26,295 bases of DNA, from positions 1-26,295 of the forward strand of contig CAZSKA010000024.1 in assembly GCA_964607315.1 (NCBI GenBank), in the 5' to 3' direction. Made by a program: the position numbers and the translations under genes. Under the pieces are notes generated by a model. It searched no databases, was not told the DNA's origin, and saw only the letters and a list, made by a program, of their open reading frames with translations. This DNA is from JAHDFB01 sp964607315. GTDB lineage: Bacteria > Bacteroidota > Bacteroidia > Chitinophagales > Saprospiraceae. Shown here piece after piece: positions 1-7,776 of the stretch (position 1 is its first letter; the number at the start of each line of letters is the position of its first letter).

Positions 1-160
1 TTATAACATAATTTAATAATTTAATAAGCAGATTCTAATTGGAATTTGTAATTTAGTATTATAGATTATAAATCCCTCTGTATCTATTTTGTTAGTATTA
101 AGATAATGCGAACGTAAATCTTTTAAGGATTACCAATTTTAATAAGAAAAGATTAGTTAG

Positions 161-1096
161 ATGGGTGTATGGGAACAGTTAATAGCTGAACATAAAAATG
201 TGGTTTTTAATGACTCAATGAAGGCATGGGGATATTCTAAAAATGGCTTTCAATTCTTTGAAGACATAAATGATTTAAATTTTTCTGACACTTTAGCTGC
301 TATTGTCTGGGGAGATCAATCTACAAAAAACTTATCCAGCGAACATGTTTCAACATACAGTTTTGAGAAATATAGGCTGATTATTTGTAAGAACATTGAT
401 AAAGAGACTTATTTTATTCTTAAAACATATTGGCCATTAATTGCGGATATTCATTTAAAAAAAGGAGATTCTCCGCATGTATTAGTTCATACGGCAATTA
501 CTTTGGATGGAAAAATTTCTACTGAATGTGGACATTCTAAATGGATTGGTAATGATGAAAATTTGATCCATGCACATAGATTAAGAGCTATAGTGGATGG
601 TATTCTAGTTGGTGCAAATACGGTGAAAAATGATAAACCTAAATTAAATGTAAGACTTGTTTCAGGTGAAGATCCAATCAGGTTAATTCTTAGTAATAAA
701 ACAAAAAGTTTCTGTAACCTATCTCAAAATTCAAATACAAAGACTTTTCTACTCAGACATGAGAGTCATTCTTTAGATTGTAAGGAATTTAATTTTGATA
801 AAGAAATATATTTTAAGGGTGATTCTGACAAAGAAAGAATCCAAGATGTTCTTGATAATTTAAGTAAAAATGGTATTAATAGTATTCTGATAGAAGGTGG
901 TTCTCAAACCATTAGCTGTTTTACATCAACAGGATTAGTGGACACGATCCAATTACATATCGCACCTCTCATTTTAGGAAGTGGCAAATCGTTTATTAAT
1001 TTACCAGGTATTTCAAAAATTCAAGATGGAATGTTTGTTAAAAACGCCAGATATGAGCATATTGGAGATTCAATAATGATTACAGGAAATCTATGA
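161..1096 (+). CDS. RibD C-terminal-domain (DHFR-fold) reductase, deaminase domain absent
   Basis: Residues from about 106 to 311 match the RibD C-terminal reductase fold: an early TLDGK motif (about 114-118), a DGILVGANTVKND segment, an IEGGS motif and an APLILGSGKS segment near the end. In the riboflavin pathway this domain uses NADPH to reduce the ribose of a diaminopyrimidine phosphate to a ribityl chain. The usual N-terminal zinc deaminase domain is missing; residues 1-105 are unlike it and I do not recognise them. The ATG at 161 is the first in frame. The stop overlaps the next start by four bases (ATGA), so the two are translationally coupled. With an MDR dehydrogenase and a PTPS-fold protein following, I infer a role in a pterin- or pyrimidine-derived pathway rather than core riboflavin synthesis. 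The family is clear, the substrate unknown. Confidence 0.8.
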   Translation: MGVWEQLIAEHKNVVFNDSMKAWGYSKNGFQFFEDINDLNFSDTLAAIVWGDQSTKNLSSEHVSTYSFEKYRLIICKNIDKETYFILKTYWPLIADIHLKKGDSPHVLVHTAITLDGKISTECGHSKWIGNDENLIHAHRLRAIVDGILVGANTVKNDKPKLNVRLVSGEDPIRLILSNKTKSFCNLSQNSNTKTFLLRHESHSLDCKEFNFDKEIYFKGDSDKERIQDVLDNLSKNGINSILIEGGSQTISCFTSTGLVDTIQLHIAPLILGSGKSFINLPGISKIQDGMFVKNARYEHIGDSIMITGNL

Positions 1097-2040
1097 TTTC
1101 AAAGTCCCTTTGGCATATAAATAAAACCTTATCTGAAATAAGAAGTGAAGAAATAGATGATGTAGTAAATAATAATCAACTCATCCTTTATTCTGAATAT
1201 TCAATGATTAGCACAGGAACAGAGTACCTTGTTTCTAGTGGTTTGGTAGATATTGAATTCAAAGATAAAATGAAGGTTCCTTACATGAACGGGACTTTTA
1301 GTTTGCCTATTAAATATGGATATGCTTGTTGTGGTAAAGATGCAAATGGCAATTGTTATCATTTTATGCATCCACATCAAAGTATATGCGCCATTAATAA
1401 AAAAGATGTTTTTGCAATTAATGATTTAGATTCTAAAAAAGTCCCTTTGATTAGTAATATGGAAACGGTGTTGAATGGGATTTGGGATGCAGAATTAGTT
1501 GGTAATGAAAATATCGCAGTTATTGGTTATGGAAATATAGGAAGTTTGCTCAGTAGAACTCTTTTAGTGCAAAATAATCTAAAAGTTACTATCATTGAGA
1601 AAGATAAAGAAAGATTAGATTTAGCAAAATTACATTCATATAATACTGTGAACACATTAGATGAAACTTATGATGTGATATACAACACTACAGGATCAAG
1701 TGAAGTGATAAATGTAGCATTGAAACATCTAAAAATGGATGGCAAATTAATAGAATTAAGTTGGCATGCTAACAAAACTTCTAGTCTCAAATTAGGTCAT
1801 CATTTTCACTATAATAGACTTAGAATAATTAGCTCTCAGGTATCCAATATTCCAAAAATCGTGAAGGACAAAATCGATTATAATAAAAGAAAAGAAATCG
1901 CTGTGGAACTTCTGAAAAACAGTTCATATGATGAATTGATAACAGATATTATTGATTTTAATGATGCACCAGAATTCTTCAGTAAATTAAGAAATAATAA
2001 AATTAGTAAAGGATTAATTTATCTATTTAAATATAACTAG
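1093..2040 (+). CDS. MDR (zinc-type alcohol dehydrogenase superfamily) oxidoreductase, BchC-like
   Basis: A 315-residue medium-chain dehydrogenase/reductase. The N-terminal GroES-like part has SMISTGTEYLV (about 37-47), which corresponds to the GISRGTE motif of BchC-like and related MDR proteins, and a MHPHQ segment at about 92-96. The Rossmann part has the nucleotide-binding GYGNIG at residues 145-150 followed by an acidic residue (IIEKD) typical of NAD-preferring enzymes. The four-cysteine structural zinc loop of classical alcohol dehydrogenases is absent. It starts within the stop of the upstream reductase gene and its stop directly abuts the next ATG, so it sits in the middle of a coupled three-gene set. 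From memory, similar dehydrogenases stand beside PTPS-fold genes in Alphaproteobacteria, where their role is also unknown. Substrate not assignable. Confidence 0.75.
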   Translation: MISKSLWHINKTLSEIRSEEIDDVVNNNQLILYSEYSMISTGTEYLVSSGLVDIEFKDKMKVPYMNGTFSLPIKYGYACCGKDANGNCYHFMHPHQSICAINKKDVFAINDLDSKKVPLISNMETVLNGIWDAELVGNENIAVIGYGNIGSLLSRTLLVQNNLKVTIIEKDKERLDLAKLHSYNTVNTLDETYDVIYNTTGSSEVINVALKHLKMDGKLIELSWHANKTSSLKLGHHFHYNRLRIISSQVSNIPKIVKDKIDYNKRKEIAVELLKNSSYDELITDIIDFNDAPEFFSKLRNNKISKGLIYLFKYN

Positions 2041-2412
2041 ATGTATACAGTAAAAATTAGAAAATCAGTAATGATTGCACATTCATTACCACATCCATTT
2101 TTTGGCCCAGCACAAAATTTACACGGTGCTACATATGTGGTTGATGTAACATATAAATCTGAAACTTTAGATGAACATAACGTTGTTTTAGATATAGGAA
2201 AAGCACATGATGTACTTGACGAAGTTCTAAAACCATTAAAATATCAAAACTTAGATGAATTAGAAATCTTTAAAGGACAGTTAACTACAACTGAATTCGT
2301 TGCCAAATATATACACAGTGAGGTTGCAAAGAGAGTGTCTTCTTTTTTTAAAGGAAGAATAAAAGTAAAATTAGGTGAAACACATGATGCTTGGGCTAGT
2401 TATGAAAATTAA
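2041..2412 (+). CDS. 6-pyruvoyl-tetrahydropterin synthase / QueD-fold protein with altered active site
   Basis: 123 residues, the usual size for the T-fold PTPS/QueD family. It keeps the zinc-ligand-like AH (His14) and LHG (His28), a TTTEF segment like the PTSE of QueD, and the late glutamate (about Glu113 in GETHDAW). Aligned by eye to E. coli QueD, the nucleophilic cysteine is Ala24, the third zinc histidine (HGH) is Ala30, and the Asp-His pair of LDHH is replaced in LKYQNLD. The classical lyase mechanism therefore seems impossible. From memory, alphaproteobacterial proteins share the FGPAQ, LHGAT and YQNLD segments, so this looks like a distinct conserved subfamily and not decay. The ATG follows the upstream stop with no gap. 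A new reaction on a pterin or related compound is inference. Confidence 0.75.
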   Translation: MYTVKIRKSVMIAHSLPHPFFGPAQNLHGATYVVDVTYKSETLDEHNVVLDIGKAHDVLDEVLKPLKYQNLDELEIFKGQLTTTEFVAKYIHSEVAKRVSSFFKGRIKVKLGETHDAWASYEN

Positions 2413-2439
2413 TTGGTGATTCATCACTCAGTTTTCAGA

Positions 2440-2472
2440 TAGAATATAAATATTTAAGAAGATTATATTCTA
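2440..2472. repeat. 10-bp inverted repeat between PTPS-like and fusion genes
   Basis: TAGAATATAA at 2440-2449 and TTATATTCTA at 2463-2472 are perfect inverted copies with a 13-base loop, in the 101-base gap before the fusion gene. A smaller one, GTGAT-TC-ATCAC, lies at 2416-2427 just after the PTPS-like stop. No T-tract follows, so it is not a standard terminator. It may be an operator or an mRNA processing or attenuation structure for the last gene of the operon. Confidence 0.45.
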
Positions 2473-2513
2473 CACTAAAAATCATTCATCTTTACAAAAA
2501 TTAATTGTTTTTG

Positions 2514-5498
2514 ATGGAAAGAATTAGATTCGTCATTGAAGAAAAAATAGGTGAATCTATTGCTGTTATTAAACAGTATGCAGGTGAGTTAAACTTAAAT
2601 TATAAATGTGAACTCAAAAATGGAGATGCATATAATGTCAAGTTTTTTCACCCTGACACTTCTCCATCATTTGTGAATTTTTTGTATAAATTACACCTTC
2701 ATTGTAATGATATAAATTATATCAAAGTACCTCAAATTATTCCTTGGAAAAATGGAGAATACATTACAGAGATTCAACATGAAAATACAGTTTATAAAAC
2801 TATCATCTTAAGCTGGGTAGAAGGTAAGCTCCTCAGTAACATAGATTATCATCCAACTAATTTAATCTATAGCATTGGTGAATTAACTGCTAATTTACAA
2901 CAATCACTTTCATCTTTTCAACATGAAATTTTACATCAAGTTAGCGATTGGGATACACTCCAATTAGAAAGTCACGAAAGTAAAATCAAGCATCTTAGAT
3001 CTAGCGAAGAAAAGGACATAATTAATATAGTGTTTAAGGATTTTTCTGATAGAAAAGATATTTTCAAGGATCTTCCTTTTAGTAATTGTCATAATGATTT
3101 GCACACTGAAAATATCCTGATTTCATTTAATGGTTACGAAGCTGAAATGTGTGGATTGATTGATTTTGGAGATGTAATGCATACTGCTAGAATAAGTGAT
3201 ATTGCTATATCTTGTGCATATATAATGATGGATAAGAAAGATCCGTTAGCAGCTGCAGGTAACTATTTAAGAGGATTTACATCCAAAAATTCTTTAGAAG
3301 AAAATGAAATTTCAGTTTTGTCCACTTTGATTAAAGCGAGATTGGCAATTTCTGTGTTAATCTCAGCAAAGAAACGGGCGAATGACGTGACAGATCCTTA
3401 TCAGTTCATAAGCGAGAAAAAAGCTTGGAAAGTTCTTAGAAAATTAAATGATTATCCTAGAGATTACATCACCTATTATTTTCGTGCTCATTCAGGTTTT
3501 CCTGCACACCCTAATCAAGAATTATTTAGTAATTGGTGTGAAGTAAATCAATATACTTTTCATAATATAATTGAAATCAATGAATCAAAAATTAAAAATG
3601 TTGATTTAAGTGTTGGATCAAAAGTAATTCCAGCAACACATGAATTATATGATGTAAAAGCATTTCAAAAGAGAATTGACAGCTATATAGAAGACAATGA
3701 GATCGATGCTGCTTATGGCGGTTACGGTGAAATCAGACCATTTTATACTACTGATAACTATGAAACAGAAAATGATAAAGGATATCAGTGGAGGACTCAA
3801 CATTTAGGGCTTGATGTTTGGACATCACTTCAGAATAAAAAAGGAGAAAGAAGAAAGATTTATAGTCCATATGGTGGAGAGATTATATGTTCTCACAATA
3901 ATGATATTGATTGTGATTATGGTGCTACTTTAATGATTAAACATCAAACAGAATCATTCGAATTTTACACACTTTATGGACATTTGTCACTTGATAGTTT
4001 AGACATCAGTCCACTCAATAGAAAAGTTAAAGCTGGAGATCACATTGCATATCTTGGGGATACAAATGAAAATGGAAATTGGGCACCTCATTTACATTTC
4101 CAGGTATTACTTGATTTATTAGAAAATGAAACTAATTATCCAGGTGTAGCTTATGCACATGAATGGAAAATATGGAAAAGTATTTGTCCAGATCCTTCGT
4201 TACTCTTTCCTCTTTTCCAAACAAAAGATAATGAGTCGATTAACTCACATGAATTAAAGCTTAAAAGAAAACAAATTCTAGGTAAAAACTTAAGTATTAC
4301 ATATAATAAGCCTTTAACAATACTGAGAGGGTATATGCAGTATTTGTATGATATAAATGGAAGAAGATATCTAGACACAATAAATAATGTGGCTCATGTA
4401 GGGCATGAGCATCCTGAAATAAGTAAGGTCGCTATTCCCCAAATTCAATTATTGAATACGAATACAAGATATCTACATCCTGAAATAATAGAATATGCTG
4501 AGAATTTATTAGCAACATTCCCAGATCATTTAAATCGTGTGTATTTCACAAATTCAGGAAGTGAGTCTAATGAATTAGCCTTAAGAATAGCTGCATCAAA
4601 GACAAAAAACAGAAACAGGTTGGTCTTAAAAATGGGTTATCATGGAAATACAGCGGAGACGGTTGATGTTAGTTCATATAAGTTTGACCGAGAAGGAGGT
4701 GAAGGGATTCAAGCTCATGTATCGATGATTAATTATTATGAGCCTGAAAGCGCACAATCAAAGGAGGAATATATAACGAAGCTTCAAGAGATTTTGAATG
4801 AGAAAGGAGCAATGAGTTTTATAGGAGAAAACATACTGAGTTGTGCAGGTCAAGTAGTTTTGGATAGTGAGATGATGCAGGAAATCTATAGGCGAGTTAA
4901 AGATAATGGTGGAGTTTGTATAGCTGACGAAGTTCAGACTGGATTTGGACGTGTGGGAGATCATTTTTGGGCTTTCGAATTACATGGTTTGGAGCCAGAT
5001 GTCGTGACCATGGGTAAACCTATAGCTAATGGTCATCCGGTGGGCGCTGTAGTTTGCAGTGAAGAATTGGCAGAAAGCTTCGACAATGGGATGGAGTATT
5101 TTAATACATATGGTGGAAATGCAGTGAGTATGAGTATTTCTAATGCTGTATTAAGAATTGTGAAGGAGGAGAAAATGCAAGCGCATGCTAGCGAGATGGA
5201 ATTGGTATTTTATCGATGTGTGGAGAAGCTTGAGCTGCCGGCAAGTGTTAGAGTTAAGACACGTGGAAAGGGTTTGTTTTTAGGAATAGAGATGTTAGAA
5301 AGCGGGAAGTCGGCGACGGGATTAGTTTCATTTGTGAAGAATAGAATGCGAGAAAGGGGATTTCTGATGAGCAGTGATGGTCGTTATGAAAATGTACTAA
5401 AAATTAAGCCTCCTATGGTATTTAATGAGAAAGACATGTTAAAACTATTCAATAATATTCAAAGGGTATTGAAAGAATATGAAAAATTAAAAGCTTAA
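2514..5498 (+). CDS. Three-domain fusion: APH-type kinase, M23 metallopeptidase, class III PLP aminotransferase/phospho-lyase
   Basis: About 994 residues from the ATG at 2514; an earlier TTG at 2505 is possible but less likely. Residues 1 to about 330 are a choline/aminoglycoside kinase fold with HNDLHTEN (His193, Asp195, Asn200) and IDFGD (Asp217). About 390-540 is an M23 (LytM-like) domain with every zinc/catalytic residue present: HLGLD (His430, Asp434), YGH (His490), HLH (His526, His528). About 565-990 is a fold-type I class III PLP enzyme with ADEVQ (Asp805) and MGKP (Lys835, Schiff base). There is no signal peptide, so a cytosolic location is expected. The kinase plus PLP pair matches the eukaryotic HYKK/PHYKPL and ETNPPL logic: phosphorylate a hydroxy-amine, then eliminate phosphate. 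Uncharacterised bacterial fusions of this layout exist to my knowledge. Substrate unknown. G+C rises towards the 3-prime end. Confidence 0.85.
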   Translation: MERIRFVIEEKIGESIAVIKQYAGELNLNYKCELKNGDAYNVKFFHPDTSPSFVNFLYKLHLHCNDINYIKVPQIIPWKNGEYITEIQHENTVYKTIILSWVEGKLLSNIDYHPTNLIYSIGELTANLQQSLSSFQHEILHQVSDWDTLQLESHESKIKHLRSSEEKDIINIVFKDFSDRKDIFKDLPFSNCHNDLHTENILISFNGYEAEMCGLIDFGDVMHTARISDIAISCAYIMMDKKDPLAAAGNYLRGFTSKNSLEENEISVLSTLIKARLAISVLISAKKRANDVTDPYQFISEKKAWKVLRKLNDYPRDYITYYFRAHSGFPAHPNQELFSNWCEVNQYTFHNIIEINESKIKNVDLSVGSKVIPATHELYDVKAFQKRIDSYIEDNEIDAAYGGYGEIRPFYTTDNYETENDKGYQWRTQHLGLDVWTSLQNKKGERRKIYSPYGGEIICSHNNDIDCDYGATLMIKHQTESFEFYTLYGHLSLDSLDISPLNRKVKAGDHIAYLGDTNENGNWAPHLHFQVLLDLLENETNYPGVAYAHEWKIWKSICPDPSLLFPLFQTKDNESINSHELKLKRKQILGKNLSITYNKPLTILRGYMQYLYDINGRRYLDTINNVAHVGHEHPEISKVAIPQIQLLNTNTRYLHPEIIEYAENLLATFPDHLNRVYFTNSGSESNELALRIAASKTKNRNRLVLKMGYHGNTAETVDVSSYKFDREGGEGIQAHVSMINYYEPESAQSKEEYITKLQEILNEKGAMSFIGENILSCAGQVVLDSEMMQEIYRRVKDNGGVCIADEVQTGFGRVGDHFWAFELHGLEPDVVTMGKPIANGHPVGAVVCSEELAESFDNGMEYFNTYGGNAVSMSISNAVLRIVKEEKMQAHASEMELVFYRCVEKLELPASVRVKTRGKGLFLGIEMLESGKSATGLVSFVKNRMRERGFLMSSDGRYENVLKIKPPMVFNEKDMLKLFNNIQRVLKEYEKLKA

Positions 5499-6394
5499 AT
5501 TACTTTTCTAAAAACATAGATAACACTGCTGCATTTTTCTACATCTTTAGCAGCTTTATTGTAAGACTTAAACCCGTTCCAAAATCCAGAAACTAGTGAG
5601 CTTTTACCTGTTTTATATTTTTCACTAAGTAAAGAGACGTAAAATGAATCAAAAGGCATTTTCTCCATGGTCAGTAACTCAAACCCATTGTCAGAAGCAA
5701 ATTCTATCAAACTTTTAGGACTAAAATGCCATAAATGCCTCGGCACATCATAAGCAGCCCAATATTTTCCATAATGCTCAGCATCATTTGAATTATAGTT
5801 AGGAACTGCAATGATCAATGTCCCATTTTCCTGCAATAATTCATGGAACCTGGAAAGATAAGATTTAGGATCATACAAATGTTCCATCACATGCCAAAGT
5901 GAAATAACAGAAAACGATGCATCAGCAAGGCTTCCATCAGTTAAAGCTTCAGGTGAATATACATCAAGGTCCCATTTTCTTTGGGCGTAAGCCCTAGCCT
6001 CTTCATCAATCTCTATTGCCTTCACATCTTTGCCTTGGGATTTAACATATGCGGGGAAATAACCAGTTCCACTACCATAATCAAGTAAAGTACCACTATT
6101 AGCAAATTTATTTACCAATTTATACTTACGTTGAAGCATTATATTTCTGACTCGATGATACAAATTATTGACTATTCCCTTCTTAGTATCAGAATGAGAT
6201 ATATAATTTTCGCTTTTATAATATGGCGCTATATCCTCTTGAGAAGGAACATCTTGCGTGAACTGTAGCGTACAGTTTTCGCATTTCCAAATTTCAAAAT
6301 CTTCCTTACTAATGGAATGATCATTAACAGTAAATTGATTATTTATCTGAGTGCTTTTACACAAAGGACAAGAATCATATTTTATAATATTCAT
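5495..6394 (-). CDS. Class I SAM-dependent methyltransferase with N-terminal zinc ribbon
   Basis: 299 residues. Two CxxC pairs (Cys9/Cys12 and Cys38/Cys41) form a zinc-ribbon-like head, followed by a Methyltransf_11/23-type domain with the SAM-binding LLDYGSGTGYF (about 103-113), an acidic residue after strand 2 (IEID) and a WHVMEHLYDP segment. Proteins of this build often act in sugar or cell-surface pathways, but the substrate cannot be told. It faces the fusion gene, and their stop codons overlap in the palindrome TTAA at 5495-5498, with no space for a terminator. A near-consensus -7 element ends four bases before the start codon. It contains one copy of the repeated word CTTTGGGCGTAAGCCC (5979-5994). 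Whether it belongs functionally with the convergent operon is open. Confidence 0.8.
   Translation of the reverse strand: MNIIKYDSCPLCKSTQINNQFTVNDHSISKEDFEIWKCENCTLQFTQDVPSQEDIAPYYKSENYISHSDTKKGIVNNLYHRVRNIMLQRKYKLVNKFANSGTLLDYGSGTGYFPAYVKSQGKDVKAIEIDEEARAYAQRKWDLDVYSPEALTDGSLADASFSVISLWHVMEHLYDPKSYLSRFHELLQENGTLIIAVPNYNSNDAEHYGKYWAAYDVPRHLWHFSPKSLIEFASDNGFELLTMEKMPFDSFYVSLLSEKYKTGKSSLVSGFWNGFKSYNKAAKDVEKCSSVIYVFRKVI
5978..5994. repeat. Interspersed 17-bp GC-rich word, copy 1
   Basis: TCTTTGGGCGTAAGCCC, inside the methyltransferase gene. It is identical over 17 bases to 14920-14936 and over 15 bases to the inverted copy at 14769-14783. As RNA on the plus strand the core would fold as GGGC-GUAA-GCCC, a short stem with a GNRA tetraloop. 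Confidence 0.7.
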
Positions 6395-6398
6395 AGCG

Positions 6399-6406
6399 CG
6401 AAAGTA
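6399..6406 (-). promoter_or_regulatory. -7 promoter element (TACTTTCG, one mismatch) of the methyltransferase gene
   Basis: Read on the minus strand this is TACTTTCG against the Bacteroidota consensus TAnnTTTG. It ends four bases before the ATG, with the same spacing and flanking bases (GTAC, GCGC) as at the helicase gene. No -33 TTG is seen at 19-21 bases. Confidence 0.4.
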
Positions 6407-6492
6407 CTATTTATCTTTATTTTTTTTTAGGGGTTACCCCCAAAACTATTACATCGAATATATGTCTTGGCATGGTGTTGAGTCTGTATTTA

Positions 6493-7743
6493 TTACTTCT
6501 TCTTTTTATTTTTTTTCTTCTTACTCTTTTCTTCTAATTCATGAGATAATTCCATGAGTTTTTTCCAATCTTCACCTTGTTCTTCACTAAATAAGATAGT
6601 CTCTTCATAGTCTTCTTTTTCAATAGCTAATCTCTCGATTTTTTCACCTATAAATTCTTCTATATCCCTTATTAAAGACTTTTCATGCGGACTTGCGAAC
6701 GAGACGGCAAACCCTTTTTTACGTATTCTTCCTGTCCTTCCTATCCTGTGAACGTAAGTTTCTACTGGCTCGGGAATATCGTAATTTACAACGTAAATAA
6801 TGTCTTTTATGTCTAAACCTCGTGCTCCAACATCGGTAGAAATAAGAACATTTATTACTCCTTCTTTAAATAATTCAAGATTCTGAACGCGTTCTTCTTG
6901 TTCCATATCTCTATGAATTAAAACACAGGCCAAACCTACCCTTTCCATAGCTTTATATACACGTTCAGCACGAACTAAAGTCCGTACAAAAACCATGATT
7001 TTATTTTCAGGATGTTCTTTAATTAGTCGTTCCAAAAAGAAACGTTTGTCATCCATCTCTATAAAGGCAACCGAGTGTTCTATGTTTCCAGCTATAGGGT
7101 TTTTAGGTGAAATTTGAATTCTAATTGCTGATTGTCTGACAAGAGAATAAGCAACTTTTTTAATGTAATCATTAATAGTTGCAGAGAAAAATAAGGTTTG
7201 TCTTCTTGAAGGTAATAGCCGAATCAACTGTCTAATATCATTAATAAATCCCAGATCTAACATTTGATCAGCTTCATCTAAGATCAAACTTCTGATACGG
7301 TGAGTTTTTACAAATCCTTGATGTATAAGATCAAATAATCTACCGGGTGTTGCAACTGCAATATCTACCCTATCATTAAGTGCTTTGACTTGATTGTCGT
7401 ATTTCTCACCACCTAATAAACCAACAACTGATACACTAGTATATTTACAAAGTTGTTCTAACACTTCTACAATTTGAAGAACCAATTCATGTGTTGGAGC
7501 AAGAATGATGCATTTTAAGCCATCTTTTCGACGTTGTTTTAAATTGATTTGTTCAAGAAGTTCAACCGTTGGTATGGCATAAGCAGCAGTTTTTCCAGTT
7601 CCTGTCTGTGCAACAGCAAGTACATCTTCTCCTTCAAGAATGCTTGTAATGCTTTTAAACTGAATATCTGTAGGTCTTTTCCAATCTAATTTAGAAATAC
7701 CTTTAGTTAGTCCTTCAGAAAAATGATAAGATTCAAACTTCAT
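6493..7743 (-). CDS. DEAD-box ATP-dependent RNA helicase, RhlE-like
   Basis: 416 residues with the two RecA-like domains of DEAD-box helicases, which unwind short RNA duplexes in ribosome assembly or mRNA turnover. Visible motifs: aromatic F8 and Q-motif KRPTDIQ (22-28), motif I AQTGTGKT (45-52), TPGR (132-135), DEAD (156-159), SAT, motif V STDVGARGLD and motif VI HRIGRTGR. Motif Ia reads PTHEL (83-87) where nearly all relatives have PTREL. The C-terminus is a short lysine-rich tail after an acidic stretch, a common RNA-binding extension. It appears monocistronic: a clear -7 element lies directly upstream, and the next gene on the strand has its own. RhlE versus CshA or DeaD cannot be settled by eye. 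Confidence 0.9.
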   Translation of the reverse strand: MKFESYHFSEGLTKGISKLDWKRPTDIQFKSITSILEGEDVLAVAQTGTGKTAAYAIPTVELLEQINLKQRRKDGLKCIILAPTHELVLQIVEVLEQLCKYTSVSVVGLLGGEKYDNQVKALNDRVDIAVATPGRLFDLIHQGFVKTHRIRSLILDEADQMLDLGFINDIRQLIRLLPSRRQTLFFSATINDYIKKVAYSLVRQSAIRIQISPKNPIAGNIEHSVAFIEMDDKRFFLERLIKEHPENKIMVFVRTLVRAERVYKAMERVGLACVLIHRDMEQEERVQNLELFKEGVINVLISTDVGARGLDIKDIIYVVNYDIPEPVETYVHRIGRTGRIRKKGFAVSFASPHEKSLIRDIEEFIGEKIERLAIEKEDYEETILFSEEQGEDWKKLMELSHELEEKSKKKKNKKKK

Positions 7744-7747
7744 AGCG

Positions 7748-7755
7748 CAAAGGTA
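7748..7755 (-). promoter_or_regulatory. -7 promoter element (TACCTTTG) of the helicase gene
   Basis: TACCTTTG on the minus strand fits the Bacteroidota TAnnTTTG consensus exactly and ends four bases before the ATG at 7743. Transcription would start at or within a base or two of the start codon, giving a leaderless or nearly leaderless mRNA. A -33 TTG is not evident. Confidence 0.55.
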
Positions 7756-7776
7756 CGCTTTGTAAGTTGAATAAAG

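Noticed and set aside
4151..4378. Short open frame on the minus strand within the fusion gene
   Set aside because: It lies opposite the well-supported M23/PLP coding region and its residues look like no family. The same holds for 4758-4964, 18781-19011, 21928-22173, 14644-14835, 16603-16854, 24852-25064 and 25274-25459.
6430..6440. GGGG-TTA-CCCC hairpin between the helicase and methyltransferase genes
   Set aside because: Only a four-pair stem, and the minus strand has an A-tract rather than a T-tract after it, so it is not a standard terminator.
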